NCBI GenBank assembly: GCA_947493945.1
Contig: CANLSR010000002.1
Span: 434,001-498,000 of the forward strand
DNA from: an uncultured bacterium
GTDB lineage: Bacteria; Bacteroidota; Rhodothermia; Rhodothermales; Rubricoccaceae
DNA: 64,000 nt
Reading direction: 5' to 3'
Position numbers and translations under genes: made by a program
The notes under the pieces: generated by a model
Database searches by the model: none
Seen by the model: the letters and a program-made list of their open reading frames with translations, nothing else
Told to the model about the DNA's origin: nothing
Shown here: positions 1 to 9,962 of the stretch, in pieces
Numbering within the stretch: the first letter of the stretch is position 1
Layout of the letters: the number at the start of each line of letters is the position of its first letter

Positions 1-1
1 G

Positions 2-682
2 TCATGCCTGGGCGGGGCGGTCGGGGAGGGGAACGGCGTCGGGGAGCAGGTCGAGGTACAGGTCGCCCCCGAACACGTCGTCGAGCAGGTCGTGGGTGAC
101 GGTCGGCTCGTGCATCGCGGCCGTCACGTCCACCCAGTCGACGTTGTCGGCAGGGACCATCAGGTTCACCTTGGTCGTGATGGTCTGGGCGCCGAACTGG
201 AAGGTGTTGACGGGGCGGGCGTTGGGGCGGAGCCGGGCCATCTCCTCGCGCGTCCCGAAGGCGAGGGCCTGGCTGGGGCAGACCGAGGCGCACATGGGCT
301 TGAGGCCCACCGAGGTCCGGTCGTAGCACAGGTTGCACTTCATCATGAGCTGCGCCTCGGTGTCCATCTTGGGCACGCCGAACGGGCACGCCAGCACGCA
401 GTTGTTGCACGCGATGCACCGCGGCTTGCGCGCCGAGTGGACGACCCCGTCCTCGGTCCGCTTGATGGCGTCGGCGGGGCAGACCTCGGCGCACGTCGGC
501 GAGTCGCAGTGCATGCACACGACGGGCGCCGTCTGCGTCGAGCGCGCGCGGTCGACGAAGTCGAGCTGGATCATCGACTGGCCCCTGTGGGTGTCGCACT
601 CGGCGCAGGCCTGGACGCAGGCCTGACACCCGATGCAGCGGGCGGGGTCGATAAAGAACTCCAGGGTCTCGGGCACGGGCAC
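2..682 (-). CDS. Four-cluster 4Fe-4S ferredoxin subunit (NrfC/DmsB-like) of a molybdoenzyme
   Basis: A 226-residue electron-transfer subunit expected to pass electrons between the adjacent molybdenum catalytic subunit and the membrane. Four cysteine groups are visible: [11 protein letters not shown] starting at C16, [24 protein letters not shown] and CNLC...CASVC. These are enough for four [4Fe-4S] clusters, as in NrfC, DmsB and HybA. No Tat or Sec signal is seen, so the protein is probably cytoplasmic. The start is a GTG at 682; the stop is at the extreme left edge of the window. It is the last visible gene of the set running leftward from 4422. The electron direction (reductase or dehydrogenase) is not decided by the sequence. 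Confidence 0.88.
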   Translation of the reverse strand: MPVPETLEFFIDPARCIGCQACVQACAECDTHRGQSMIQLDFVDRARSTQTAPVVCMHCDSPTCAEVCPADAIKRTEDGVVHSARKPRCIACNNCVLACPFGVPKMDTEAQLMMKCNLCYDRTSVGLKPMCASVCPSQALAFGTREEMARLRPNARPVNTFQFGAQTITTKVNLMVPADNVDWVDVTAAMHEPTVTHDLLDDVFGGDLYLDLLPDAVPLPDRPAQA

Positions 683-694
683 GGGGCGGCGGGG

Positions 695-904
695 CTACGG
701 GCGGAGGTCGGTGGGGGAGGGGGGCGCGCTCTCGGTCCGCGCGCCGAGGGCGACCTCCCAGGCGCCCTCGTGGCACAGCCCCGCGATGCGGGCGTCCTGA
801 TACGCCGCCCACGCCGCGTCGAGGTCGGCCTCGGGCGCCGCCGCCGCCAGCCGCTGGCGGACCGTGGCGTCGTGATCGGAGAGCAGGGGCGTCGGGGCGG
901 TCAC
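695..904 (-). CDS. Small conserved protein with GLC..GAWE motif, coupled to the molybdoenzyme gene
   Basis: A 69-residue protein starting at a GTG that overlaps the stop codon of the upstream molybdoenzyme gene as GTGA, which implies translational coupling. It has one cysteine, inside the motif [20 protein letters not shown] near its C terminus, after a short predicted helix. I do not recognise a named family. The same motif recurs in the protein at 52500-52724 (DASISGLCCTGAWECAVGA), also GTGA-coupled. That recurrence is the best evidence that this is a real gene and not a chance frame. A helper role for a metalloenzyme is only a guess from context. Confidence 0.7.
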   Translation of the reverse strand: MTAPTPLLSDHDATVRQRLAAAAPEADLDAAWAAYQDARIAGLCHEGAWEVALGARTESAPPSPTDLRP

Positions 905-3180
905 TGCTGGGGCTGGAGCTTCGTCTCGTACGCCGGCGGCGCCTCGGCCCTCGTCACGCGGACGGCGCACACCTTGTACTCGGGGATCTTCGAGATCGGG
1001 TCCTGGGCCGAGATCGTCAACTGGTTGGCGCTCTTCCGCCCCGCCCAGTGGTAGGGGATGAAGACGGTGTCGGGCCGGATGGTCTTGACCACCTGGGCGC
1101 GCAACGTGCAGTTGCCGCGCCGGCTCTCGGCCGTCGCCCAGTCGCCGTCGGCGATCCCCAACTGGCGGGCGAGGTGCGGGTGCATCTCGATCTTGGGCTC
1201 GGGGTAGTGGTCCACCAACGGGCCGATCCGGCGCGTCTGGTTGCCCGAGAGAAACTGGCTCACCACGCGGCCGGTCGTCAGGATCACCGGGTACGCGTCG
1301 TCCACGTCCTCGGTCGGGCCGACGTACTCGGTCACGTTGAACCGGGCCCGGCCGTCGGGGAAGTAGAACGGGCCGGCGCCCTGGGCGATCGGGTTCCACG
1401 AGCCCGGCTCGAACAGGCGGACGGTCCCCTGGGGGCCGGGCTCGGGCACGCCGTCGGGCGTCTCGGACGGGCACGGCCAGAACACGCCGTAGTTGTCCTC
1501 GACGCGCTCCCAGGTGATCCCGGAGTAGTCGTTGGTGTAGCCCTTCGAGGCCACGCGCAGCTCCTCGAACATCTCGCGCGGGCCCGCGAACGTCAGCCCG
1601 CGCTCGCGGCCCAGCGCGCGCGCGATGTCCTGGATGATCCGCCAGTCCTGCCGCGCCTCGCCCGGCGGGTCGACGGCCGGGTTGATCTTGATGACGCGGC
1701 CCTCCAGCTGGGTCACCGTTCCCTCGTCCTCCTCCTGGAGCGACCCCGGCAGGACCACGTCGGCGTAGCGCGAGGTCGCGCTCATAAAGAAGTCGATGGC
1801 GACGAAGAAGTCGAGCTTCTCCAGCGCCTGGCGGACAAAGTTGTTGTCGGGCAGCGAGACGACCGGGTTGAAGCAGACGCTCAGCAGCCCCTTGATCTCG
1901 CCCTGGTCGATCTTGCGGATGATCTCGTAGGCGTCGACGCCGGGCTGGGGCAGCTCCTCGGGCTCGATGCCCCACACGCCGGCCACGTAGGCCCGGTGCT
2001 CGGGGTTGCCCAGGTCGCGCCCGCCGGGGAGCTGGTCGCACTTCTGGCCGTGCTCGCGGCCGCCCTGGCCGTTGGCCTGGCCCGTAATCGTTCCGTAGCC
2101 GCAGTGCTCGCGCCCGATGCGCCCCGAGGCGAGCACGATGTTGATCGCGCTCATCACGTTCTGGACGCCGCGGCTGTGGTGCTCGATGCCGCGCGCGTGC
2201 ATGAGGAAGCTCGTCGAGGCCTGGCCCCACCACTCGGCCGCCTGGCGGATCGACTTCTCGGCGACGCCCGTCACCTCGGCCGTCAGCCGGGGCGTCCACT
2301 GGCGGACGCTCTCCGTCAGCGCGTCAAACCCGACCGTGTGGGCCTCGATAAAGTCGTGGTCGAGCCAGTCGTGCTCGATCATGAGGTGCAGGACCCCGTT
2401 GAAGAGCGCCGTGTCGCGGCCCGGCTTCACGGGCAGGAACAGGTCGCACGTCCGAGCGATGGGCGTGATGCGCGGGTCGGCCACGATCACCTTGGCCCCG
2501 TGCTCACGCGCCTGCCACACGTAGTTCGTCGTGATCGGCGCGCACTCGGCCACGTTGGCCCCGCTGATCCAGACGACGTCGGCGCCCAGGATGTCGCTCC
2601 ACGGGTTCGCCGCGCGGTCGACGCCGAACGACTTCTTGTTGCCGGCCGCCGCGCTCACCATGCAGAGCCGGCCGTTGTAGTCGATGTTCGACGTCTTGAG
2701 CGCCATGTGGGCAAACTTGCCCATGAGGTACGTCTTCTCCGTCGTCAGGCTGGCGCCGGACAGGATGGCGAAGGCGTCTGGGCCGTGCTCGGCCTGGATC
2801 CGGTCGATCTCGGCGGCGACGCGGCCGATGGCCTCGTCGTAGCCCATCTCGGAGAAACCGGACGGCGCCGACGCGTCCTTCTTGTAGGCGTGCAGGAGCC
2901 GGTCGGGGTGGCTCTGCTGGAGGTAGCGCTTGATCCCCTTGGGGCACATCATGCCCTTGTTGAACGGGAAGTCGTACCACGGCTCGACGCCCACGACGGC
3001 GTTGTCCTTGACCTTGAGCTGCATCCCGCACTGCTGGCCGCAGAAGCAGCAGTGCGTCTTGACCATCCGGTCGGGCTCGACGCCGGTGTCGACGCGCATG
3101 TCGCGGGCGTACTGGAGGTACGGGCCGAACTCGCGGATGGCGTCCAGGTCGAGGCCGGGTGTCGGGGTGGGGTCGCTCAT
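901..3180 (-). CDS. Molybdopterin oxidoreductase catalytic subunit, NapA/NasA-like (probable nitrate reductase)
   Basis: A 759-residue bis-MGD molybdoenzyme. The N terminus binds one [4Fe-4S] cluster through C44, C47, C51 and C79 (C-x2-C-x3-C-x27-C), followed by the molybdopterin and guanine-nucleotide domains. C173 in the motif [16 protein letters not shown] sits where NapA/NasA enzymes carry the cysteine that ligates molybdenum; formate dehydrogenases with selenocysteine or cysteine use a similar position. Nitrate reductase is therefore favoured but not proved. No twin-arginine signal is seen, so the enzyme appears cytoplasmic, more NasA-like than periplasmic NapA. It lies 45 bp downstream of the membrane subunit and overlaps the small gene that follows by 4 bp. 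Confidence 0.85.
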   Translation of the reverse strand: MSDPTPTPGLDLDAIREFGPYLQYARDMRVDTGVEPDRMVKTHCCFCGQQCGMQLKVKDNAVVGVEPWYDFPFNKGMMCPKGIKRYLQQSHPDRLLHAYKKDASAPSGFSEMGYDEAIGRVAAEIDRIQAEHGPDAFAILSGASLTTEKTYLMGKFAHMALKTSNIDYNGRLCMVSAAAGNKKSFGVDRAANPWSDILGADVVWISGANVAECAPITTNYVWQAREHGAKVIVADPRITPIARTCDLFLPVKPGRDTALFNGVLHLMIEHDWLDHDFIEAHTVGFDALTESVRQWTPRLTAEVTGVAEKSIRQAAEWWGQASTSFLMHARGIEHHSRGVQNVMSAINIVLASGRIGREHCGYGTITGQANGQGGREHGQKCDQLPGGRDLGNPEHRAYVAGVWGIEPEELPQPGVDAYEIIRKIDQGEIKGLLSVCFNPVVSLPDNNFVRQALEKLDFFVAIDFFMSATSRYADVVLPGSLQEEDEGTVTQLEGRVIKINPAVDPPGEARQDWRIIQDIARALGRERGLTFAGPREMFEELRVASKGYTNDYSGITWERVEDNYGVFWPCPSETPDGVPEPGPQGTVRLFEPGSWNPIAQGAGPFYFPDGRARFNVTEYVGPTEDVDDAYPVILTTGRVVSQFLSGNQTRRIGPLVDHYPEPKIEMHPHLARQLGIADGDWATAESRRGNCTLRAQVVKTIRPDTVFIPYHWAGRKSANQLTISAQDPISKIPEYKVCAVRVTRAEAPPAYETKLQPQQ

Positions 3181-3225
3181 GGTGCAGAGCCGCGCTGGCG
3201 GAAGCCGCCCGCCAGCGGGGCGGGG

Positions 3226-4422
3226 TCAGGGGTGGAAGTTGGCGGCGTCCTCGGGACCCAGCGGCCCCTCGCCCAGGCCGGGGTTGGCGAAGACGGGCAT
3301 CGGGAGTGGGCCGCCGGTCGTGGGCAGCGTCTCGCCACCCCGCGTGCCTTGCCAGGCGAGCGCCTGCGCGGTCACGAACGAGGCGCGGCGGCACGGCGGG
3401 CAGATCCACTGGTAGTGCTCGACCTGGGCGCCGGCCGCTCCATCGCCGCCCGAGGGCGCGATCTCGTAGCGGTAGCCGAGCTGGCGCTGGACCTCGATCA
3501 AGTCCTCGACGTGCATCCGGGACGTGAAGGCGTGCCCGCACCGACGACACAGCGCCGGCTCGCTGTCCCGCCCGGCGTCCTTGTAGAACCCGACGCCGAG
3601 CTGGGCCGGCCGCTGGAACACGTGGAAAAACTTCCCGAACGGGAGCCACAGGAAGGTCCCGATGACCGTGATGGCGTGCAGGATGGCGATAAAGCCGTAG
3701 GCGTACCCGCTCATCCAGGTGTAGCTGGCGGTCAGCATCAGGCCCGTCACGCTGACGGCGAACAGCAGGATGAGCGGCATAAAGTCCTCGGCGAACCGCT
3801 GGACCGCCGCCGCGCCCTCCTCGCGCATCCGCCGCCGCATCGCCAGCATCACGCCCGCGATGACGAGGAAGGACGACCACACGAGTCCGTGGAACAGGAA
3901 GAAGCCGATGACCGAGCCGTGCGGGAACCGGAACGCCGCGAAGCCGAACACGACGGCCTCGTACAACGCGAGGTCGCCGGGGACGGGCCGGAAGTAGAGC
4001 CACCCGAACACGAGCGGGAACGTGATCGCGACGGCGATCAGGCAGCCCCACATGATGAGCATGTGGGTCACGCCCCGCAACGTGCCGCGCTTGAAGATGA
4101 ACCGGTTGGCCAGCACTTCGGAGCCCACGCGCTTGGCCCCCACGCCCAGGTTGCGTCCGAGCCGGCTGGGGCGGAAAAACGCCTGCCACCCGCGCCGCCA
4201 GTAGACGCCCGTCGGCGGGCGCCGGAGCCACATCGCGTACCGGTACGTCAGCCCGAACGTGGCGAACAGGACGGCGAACGTGTACCCGACGAGCGCCGCG
4301 TCGAAGTGCTCCAGGTTGCGGGAGCCAACGACGATGAGCACCGCCAGCGCCGCCGTCACCCCGAGCGCCCAGCCCGTCGCGCGCCAGGTGTCGGGGGAGA
4401 TCGGTCGTCGAGCGCGGGCCAT
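3226..4422 (-). CDS. Membrane subunit with C-terminal zinc ribbon, molybdoenzyme-associated
   Basis: A 398-residue protein with about seven hydrophobic segments in its first 275 residues, several carrying histidines (for example [30 protein letters not shown]). This fits a b-haem-binding quinol module like the NarI group. The C-terminal soluble part has CRRCG and, about 70 residues later, CPPCR: a zinc-ribbon or rubredoxin-like four-cysteine site not found in classic NarI. It is the first gene of the leftward operon and would anchor the catalytic and Fe-S subunits to the quinone pool. Haem binding is inferred from histidines only. Confidence 0.65.
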   Translation of the reverse strand: MARARRPISPDTWRATGWALGVTAALAVLIVVGSRNLEHFDAALVGYTFAVLFATFGLTYRYAMWLRRPPTGVYWRRGWQAFFRPSRLGRNLGVGAKRVGSEVLANRFIFKRGTLRGVTHMLIMWGCLIAVAITFPLVFGWLYFRPVPGDLALYEAVVFGFAAFRFPHGSVIGFFLFHGLVWSSFLVIAGVMLAMRRRMREEGAAAVQRFAEDFMPLILLFAVSVTGLMLTASYTWMSGYAYGFIAILHAITVIGTFLWLPFGKFFHVFQRPAQLGVGFYKDAGRDSEPALCRRCGHAFTSRMHVEDLIEVQRQLGYRYEIAPSGGDGAAGAQVEHYQWICPPCRRASFVTAQALAWQGTRGGETLPTTGGPLPMPVFANPGLGEGPLGPEDAANFHP

Positions 4423-4530
4423 AGCGAGGACGGGCGCCCCTGCTCGGGGCGCGGAAGGGAGACGTAGTATAAGCCGTTAAAGAAGGCGAATACCTCTAAA
4501 TTGTTCGGCAGGTCCTGATCCAGACGGGCA
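4423..4530 (-). promoter_or_regulatory. AT-rich upstream region of the molybdoenzyme operon
   Basis: Positions 4464-4505 are clearly AT-richer than their surroundings and lie just upstream of the membrane-subunit start at 4422, so they probably hold the promoter. A loose inverted pair TTAAAG / CTCTAA (4477-4499) resembles the ends of the palindromes at 44807 and 51757. No FNR-type TTGAT-N4-ATCAA site is present. Confidence 0.4.
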
Positions 4531-4815
4531 CGCTCACGGCGTCGGGGCCGGGGTGGGCAAGGGCCGCCAGTCTGCGGCGGTCGTCCTCGACGACGTGATC
4601 CAGGGGCGCTGGTGGGCGTCGGCGGGCGCGCGAAAACTGGAGCCTGATGCGCGCCGCGGTCTGCGAATAGGTGGCTTTGTGGCCCGGTCGACATCGTCCT
4701 CGCCACCTGCAAGGGGCCGATCTCTCGTGCGGAGGGCGTCCGCTTCGCCAACCACGACGCGCTCAGCGGCCAGCCCCGCGAGAGGGCCGGGGTCGAGTCC
4801 GAGATGGACTGGCCG
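4531..4815 (+). pseudogene. Strawberry-notch helicase fragment (after Walker A, intein-free site)
   Basis: A decayed fragment. From 4547 it reads GVGKGRQSAAVVLDDVIQGR, matching the segment GKGR / TSAAILLDNVLQGR that flanks the intein in the copy at 60238-62357. Further on (about 4691-4800, in another frame) it reads DIVLATCKGPIS..., matching DLGACKGPI... of that copy, and GQPRER matches as well. Frames change between the blocks and no start or stop fits, so it is a remnant. It shows that the Walker A region of a related gene exists here without an intein. Confidence 0.7.
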
Positions 4816-5030
4816 GGGCAGGTGTCACACGACTCTCGGGACGGTGTGCGGCGCGGGTCCCGGGGAGGCAACGGGCGGTCGTTGGCGGGGAGAGGCCCGT
4901 CTACGGTTCCCGCCCGAGCCGCGGTTCGGCGCCACTGCTGCTTGAAGCTCGGTCGCCAGGACCGTTGCCAGACGGAGGCTGCAGGACGACGCCCGGGAGG
5001 ATACTAGACCTTTGTGCTATGCAAATAAAC

Positions 5031-5064
5031 GCTGCGCTATATTGCGCAGCATCAACTAGCGCAA
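5031..5064 (+). promoter_or_regulatory. Nested inverted repeats upstream of the ATPase gene
   Basis: GCTGCGC-TATATT-GCGCAGC (5031-5050) is a perfect 7-bp inverted repeat with a 6-bp spacer. Its right half also pairs with a later element: TTGCGC (5042-5047) and GCGCAA (5059-5064). The group ends 4 bp before the ATG at 5069, within an AT-rich island. It could be an operator or a 5' UTR hairpin masking the start region of the ATPase mRNA. Confidence 0.5.
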
Positions 5065-5068
5065 CGCC

Positions 5069-6232
5069 ATGCGAAACCCCTTCGAGTTCGGGCGCGAGCT
5101 CTCCGCCACCGAGCTCGCCGACCGCGTGGACGAGGTGGCCACCGTACGGCAGACGATGGGGGAGGGCGGTCGCCTCTTCCTCATCGGACCCCGCCGCTTC
5201 GGCAAGACCTCCATCCTCCGCGCCGCCGCCGAGCGCGCTACGGCCGACGGCGTGGTCGTGCTCCGCTACAACGCCGAGGCCTTCCCCACCCTCACGCTCC
5301 TGGCCCAGCGGATCGTCGCCGACGCGGCCCAGTCGCTCACCGGCCCGGTCAAGAAAGCCGGGCACAAGATCCAGCAGGCCTTCGGCGGCCTCCGGCCCCA
5401 GCTCTCCTACAACCCGCTCGACGACTCCTTCTCGGCGTCCTTGGGGGCGGCCCCGGCCCGGTCGGAGGAGGCCACGCTCGTCGAGGCGCTGGGCGGGCTC
5501 GACCGGCTGGCGGCGGGCGCCGGCCGGCCGGTGGCCGTGGTGGTCGACGAGTTCCAGGCCGTCGTCGAGGCCGGCGGCGTCGAGGCTGAGGGCCAGGTCC
5601 GGGCCGCCGTCCAGACCCATGACCACCTCGCCTACGTCTTCGCCGGCTCGAAGACCCGGATGCTGACCCAGATGACCGGCGACGAGGGACGGCCGTTCTA
5701 CCGGCTGGGCGCGCGTCTCTTCGTCGGCCCGGTCCCCCGCGAGGACTTCCGGCCGTTCCTCCGCGCAGGCTTCGAGGCGGCCGGGCTCGCCATCGAGGAC
5801 GGCGCGGTCGAGGCCGCCCTCGACCTTTCCGAGGACGTCCCGTACAACGTCCAGCGGCTGGCGCACGAGTGCTGGGCCGAGGCCCGCGCTCAGGCGGAGG
5901 CCCCGGGCCCGCCCCTCTCGGCCGGCGACGTGGGGGTGGTGCTGGACCGGCTCGTCCGCCGCGACGACCCGTTCTACACCCAGACGTGGAACGGGCTCAC
6001 GGGCACGCAGCAGAAGGCGCTGCTCGCGCTCGTGGCCGGCGGCGGGACGGGGCTCTACAGCCGCGCCGTGCTCTCGACCTACAAGCTCCCCCTCAGCACG
6101 ATGCGGACGGCGGTCCGCGCGCTCGTCAACGTCGGCGTGGCGCGGGAGGAGCAGGAGGGGGGGAGCGTGCGGTACGCGCTGGAGGACCCGTTCTTCGCCG
6201 CCTGGCTCCGGGCGTTCGCCGCGGCCCCGTAG
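5069..6232 (+). CDS. Archaeal-type ATPase (ATPase_2 / STAND-like P-loop protein)
   Basis: A 387-residue P-loop NTPase. The N terminus MRNPFEFGRELS... is typical of the archaeal ATPase family. Walker A is GPRRFGKTS (residues 40-48) and Walker B is VAVVVDEFQ (about 155-163). A C-terminal winged-helix region follows (TGTQQKALLALVAGGG...LSTMRTAVRAL). Such proteins are often switch ATPases or partners of nucleases, and their substrates are mostly unknown. It is transcribed alone, convergent with the end of the CIS operon. It is not a ClpV or Afp15-like AAA+ protein. Downstream, 6233-6472 holds no gene I can support. Confidence 0.8.
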   Translation: MRNPFEFGRELSATELADRVDEVATVRQTMGEGGRLFLIGPRRFGKTSILRAAAERATADGVVVLRYNAEAFPTLTLLAQRIVADAAQSLTGPVKKAGHKIQQAFGGLRPQLSYNPLDDSFSASLGAAPARSEEATLVEALGGLDRLAAGAGRPVAVVVDEFQAVVEAGGVEAEGQVRAAVQTHDHLAYVFAGSKTRMLTQMTGDEGRPFYRLGARLFVGPVPREDFRPFLRAGFEAAGLAIEDGAVEAALDLSEDVPYNVQRLAHECWAEARAQAEAPGPPLSAGDVGVVLDRLVRRDDPFYTQTWNGLTGTQQKALLALVAGGGTGLYSRAVLSTYKLPLSTMRTAVRALVNVGVAREEQEGGSVRYALEDPFFAAWLRAFAAAP

Positions 6233-6472
6233 CTGACAGTGGAGCCCAAGGCCCCGTCACCCAAGCCCGCGCTTGATCCAGCCGAGTGCCGCCGCCGCGG
6301 AGCCGCCAGCCGCGGCCGCCCCGACCGTCTGGCGCTCGCCCTCCGCGGGCCGACGCCCACGGGAGCGCACGGCGTCGAGGGCGTTTCGAGCGGGACCACT
6401 CGCGCCGGTCGGAAGGGGCAGCGTAGCGGGGGCGGGGGAGACCGCGAACCTGTCTCACCCACGTAACGGAGC

Positions 6473-7699
6473 CTAGCGCCCGAAGCCACCGAGGCGACCG
6501 GCCGTTCGGGCGAGGCCCGCGACCCGCGCGGCCTCCGCGGTGCTGAGCACGGCCCCACCGCGCCGCGCCGCTCTCGCGACGTCCTGGGCGTCCATCGTTG
6601 CAAGCTGGCCCACACTGCTGACGCCGGCACGCTTCAGCGCCAGCCGCTCCTTTTTCGAGAGCGCCCCGAACGTCTCGACGCGCGCCTCCGCTGTCCCCTC
6701 CGCGGGCAGCCCCAACTTAGAGATCGCCTCGGCCCGGTCGCCACTTGCGAGCGCCTCCTCGGTCCTGAGCCTGCCCACCTCCGAGACGAGGTCGTCGGCC
6801 GAGGCGAACCGCGTGCGACTGTCGGCGCCTCGGAGGGCGTCGGCGACGGTGCCGCCACCGGGGAGGACGTCGTCGCCGAAACGCTCGCGCACTTCGGCGG
6901 CGGTCAGGCCGCCGCTGGCGAACACGTCCTGCACCTCGTCTCTCGCCACGAAACCGCTCATCCCGCCCTCCAGCGTGATCCCCTCGCCTGCCGCGACGAC
7001 GACGTCTGCCGGCATGACGACCAGCTCGCCGCGGTCGTAGAGGATCTCGTAGCGGACGCCCTCGATTTCCTGAACGCCGAAATCGACGGGGTACACCGTT
7101 CCGGTGGGGTACCCGTAGTACCCACCTCCAGGCCCGAACGGGAACGGGTTGGTCGGGGTCAAGGGGCCGCCCGGCGTTAAGACGGGCGGGTTTATCGGGA
7201 TGGGCTGGAGCCCACCACCGGGGAAGGGCAGCGGCCGAACGGGCCCCGGCGCGTCGTGGCAGCAGGCGTGGATGTCCCCGTTGACGCGGTTCAACTCGGC
7301 CTTGATCTCCTCCAGGGCGTCGTGGAGCCCCTCGCGGATCTCACCGATGCACGCGAACGCGCGGGCCAGCTCCTGGCCGAGCGTGTCGATGTCGCGCTCG
7401 ATGCGGTGGAAGCGGGCGTTGAACCCCAGCTCCGAGGCCGTCGTCTCGGCCTGCACCACGCTCTCGCCGTCGATCCAGTCCTCGTGCTCGAAGGTGCGCG
7501 CGAAGCTGGACGCACAGGCGGGGTCCTCGGCGGGAAACGGGGCGTCGTACGCGAACCGCCGCCGCGTTTTCCCGACGCTCTCCAGCAGGAGGCCCGCGAT
7601 GACGCCGGTGGCGACGGACTCCTGGACGTCGGCGGCGATGAGGTCGTCGAAGAGGTCCGAGATCGGGCGGCCCTGGTATTCGAGGATCGGGGAGGGCAT
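6473..7699 (-). CDS. Last gene of the CIS operon, helix-hairpin-helix-like C terminus, unknown
   Basis: A 408-residue protein starting at ATG 7699. Residues about 1-130 look helical with a coiled-coil stretch. A proline/glycine-rich linker (about 140-190) follows, then a short beta-rich segment, and finally a helix-hairpin-helix-like tail (LALKRAGVSSVGQLATMD...). It lies 11 bp after the 749-residue CIS protein. The distal position and linker architecture would fit a tail-tip, fibre-like or cargo protein, but I do not recognise the family. Confidence 0.6.
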   Translation of the reverse strand: MPSPILEYQGRPISDLFDDLIAADVQESVATGVIAGLLLESVGKTRRRFAYDAPFPAEDPACASSFARTFEHEDWIDGESVVQAETTASELGFNARFHRIERDIDTLGQELARAFACIGEIREGLHDALEEIKAELNRVNGDIHACCHDAPGPVRPLPFPGGGLQPIPINPPVLTPGGPLTPTNPFPFGPGGGYYGYPTGTVYPVDFGVQEIEGVRYEILYDRGELVVMPADVVVAAGEGITLEGGMSGFVARDEVQDVFASGGLTAAEVRERFGDDVLPGGGTVADALRGADSRTRFASADDLVSEVGRLRTEEALASGDRAEAISKLGLPAEGTAEARVETFGALSKKERLALKRAGVSSVGQLATMDAQDVARAARRGGAVLSTAEAARVAGLARTAGRLGGFGR

Positions 7700-7710
7700 A
7701 ACGGCGGGGG

Positions 7711-9960
7711 TCAGGAGGTCGGTCGGAACGGTCGGAACGTCTTGGCGAGCGAGGGCGGGAGCGGCGCCGGGCCGTCGCCGAGGTCCACGTGCCCACGCCG
7801 GAGGCCGAACGTGTTGACCTCGACGCCGAGCGGGTGGAGGTGCTCGAGGGCGTTCATGAGGAACTCGTACTGGGTGATCGACAGCGCGGACTCGGGCGGG
7901 AGTTCGGCGCGGACTTCGTACGGGTCCGTCGCGCCGCGGCGCGCGTAGCCCAGCACGACGATGGCCGTGAGGCCGGGCGCCCGGGGCCGCACCACGGTCC
8001 GGCTGCCGATGGGCTTGAGGGCGGGCTCCGGGCCGCTGAGCGCGACGGGGTACCACCGGAAGCCGGTCGTACGCCGGCCCGAAAGGTTGGCGCCCGTTTC
8101 CGGGAGGCCGATCGCGCTCGCAACGAGGGCGAGCCCGCCCGCGCCCGTCGCCAGCGGCAGCGCGGCGGCGACGCCCGCCGAGGTCAGCGCGTCGACGAGC
8201 TCGCGCAGCGGCGCCACGGCCTGGGACTCGCCCGCGCGGACCGACGCGGCCAGCCGGTCTGGGAGCACGAGGGTCTCGACGAGCTCGCCGGAGATCCGCC
8301 TCAGGCTCTCGCCTTGGCGCGCGGGCTCGGGCGCCAGCGGCAGCCCGGCGGCGCGGAGGACGTCGCCCGCCTCGCCGTACGGCTGCGCCTCGGCCCACAC
8401 GTCCGGCGCCCTGTCGTCCGGGACCGACGTCCAGGCCTCGCCGCCGCCGGCGCGCCACGCGCGGTCGGCGCGAACGAGCGCCTCGGCGAGCGCCGCGTTG
8501 CGGCCGGGGTCACCGGAGGCGTGGTAGCGCGCCGCCAGCGGCAGCGACCCACCCGGGGCGACGTCGCTGGCCCCCTCGATCACGAGCCCGAAGCCCGCCA
8601 GGGGCGAGACGTACACGATGCCGGTCGAGACGCGGTGGACGGTCTGGAAGCCGCACGCGCGGAAAAACCACTCGCCGTCGGGGTCAACCTCTAGCGCGGC
8701 GGGCCTCATGGCGAGGACCGCCTCCAGCGTCGCCGGGTCCGCGTCGGGCAGGCCCCCCCCGCCATGCACCCCGGCGACGGCCTCCGCGAAGGCCGCGAGC
8801 TGGCCGTCGGTGAGCGGGCGGAGGTCGGCGCCGAGGCCGAGCTCGTAGCGGCTCCCGGCGGCCTCGTCCTGGGCGCGGAACACCTGCCAGGGCGTGCCGA
8901 GCCCGAGCGCCCGTCGGCAGCGCACGGCGAGGTCGAGCGCGGCGGCGAGGCCGGGCGCGAAGGCGGCGCGGTCTGGCAGCGTGAGCCCGTCGCGGAGCCT
9001 CCTGCGGAGCGCGCGGTCGGCCGCGCGTTGCTCGGCCGAGAGGTAGCGGGCGCGGTGGAGGGGGGCGCCGGAGGGGCCCGGGATCACGAGGTGCACGCGC
9101 CGGACAAAGTCCAGAAACGCCCCCCGGAGCCCGCCGTCCCCGGCCTCGACGAGGTGGACCGCGAGGGCAAAGGGGTCGTCGGCCTCGACGAGGCGCACCC
9201 TCGCGGCCACCCCAAGCGCGGCGAGCGGGCCTCGGGCGGGCTCGTCGTCCTCGCCCGGGCCGTTCAGCCGGGCCAGCACGGCGCGGCGCGAGGGCACCAG
9301 GAACGGGCGGTAGAGCGCCAGCCGCCGCCGGTAGTCCGCGTCGTCCTCGCGGGCGGTGACGGTCAGGATCTGGCCGTCGCGCGCGACGATGTCGTCGTCG
9401 AACCGGGGCACGCGGAGGTCGGCGCCGTGGCGGTCCAACGCGGCGCCGGAGGCGCCTTCTAGGCGGCGCGACGCGGCGAGGCGCCGCGCCTGGCTGCGGA
9501 GGCGCGGCGTCTCCGCGCCCAGGGCGACGAGCATCCGGCCCATCAGCCCCTCCACCAGATGTACCTCGCACACGCCCGTCACGGGCACGTCGGCGCCCGC
9601 CCCCCCGGCGGCGCGGCGCGCGCGGAGCCTCAGCGTAAACGGCGCCGCCATCCGGTCGGCCTCCTCCACGTCGGGGCGGTACAGCAGCAGGAACGCCCCG
9701 GCCTCGGCGTACGCCTCGAACGTCAGCGGCGCGAGGGGCCGGTCGCCGGCCTCGGCCTCTACGACCAACCGCTCGTCCCCCATCGGCGCCGCCAGCGTGA
9801 GCAGCACCGCGGGCTCGCGCGTCCGTTGCGTCACGGCCACGCGCCCCTCGGCGTCGAGGTCGAGCCGGCGCAGGGCGGCCCCGGCCGCGAACGGCCCGGG
9901 GAGGTGGGCGGCCATGTGGAGGTGCGAGGCGGCGCCGCGCAGGTCGGGGGAGGCGGCCAT
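7711..9960 (-). CDS. Large CIS baseplate-region protein (Afp12 position), unknown fold
   Basis: A 749-residue protein directly following the baseplate J gene with a 2-bp gap. This is the position of Afp12/Pvc12, the second baseplate wedge component in extracellular CIS clusters. The sequence is rich in Ala, Arg and Leu, with no signal peptide or membrane segment, and I see no catalytic motif. The wedge assignment comes from gene order only. Its start is the ATG at 9960, right after the preceding stop. Confidence 0.6.
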   Translation of the reverse strand: MAASPDLRGAASHLHMAAHLPGPFAAGAALRRLDLDAEGRVAVTQRTREPAVLLTLAAPMGDERLVVEAEAGDRPLAPLTFEAYAEAGAFLLLYRPDVEEADRMAAPFTLRLRARRAAGGAGADVPVTGVCEVHLVEGLMGRMLVALGAETPRLRSQARRLAASRRLEGASGAALDRHGADLRVPRFDDDIVARDGQILTVTAREDDADYRRRLALYRPFLVPSRRAVLARLNGPGEDDEPARGPLAALGVAARVRLVEADDPFALAVHLVEAGDGGLRGAFLDFVRRVHLVIPGPSGAPLHRARYLSAEQRAADRALRRRLRDGLTLPDRAAFAPGLAAALDLAVRCRRALGLGTPWQVFRAQDEAAGSRYELGLGADLRPLTDGQLAAFAEAVAGVHGGGGLPDADPATLEAVLAMRPAALEVDPDGEWFFRACGFQTVHRVSTGIVYVSPLAGFGLVIEGASDVAPGGSLPLAARYHASGDPGRNAALAEALVRADRAWRAGGGEAWTSVPDDRAPDVWAEAQPYGEAGDVLRAAGLPLAPEPARQGESLRRISGELVETLVLPDRLAASVRAGESQAVAPLRELVDALTSAGVAAALPLATGAGGLALVASAIGLPETGANLSGRRTTGFRWYPVALSGPEPALKPIGSRTVVRPRAPGLTAIVVLGYARRGATDPYEVRAELPPESALSITQYEFLMNALEHLHPLGVEVNTFGLRRGHVDLGDGPAPLPPSLAKTFRPFRPTS

Positions 9961-9962
9961 GG

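Noticed and set aside
1048..4467. Plus-strand open frame of 1139 codons antisense to the molybdoenzyme genes
   Set aside because: Shadow of GC-rich coding sequence; residues are Arg/Val/Asp-rich without any motif, while the minus strand has clear enzyme motifs.
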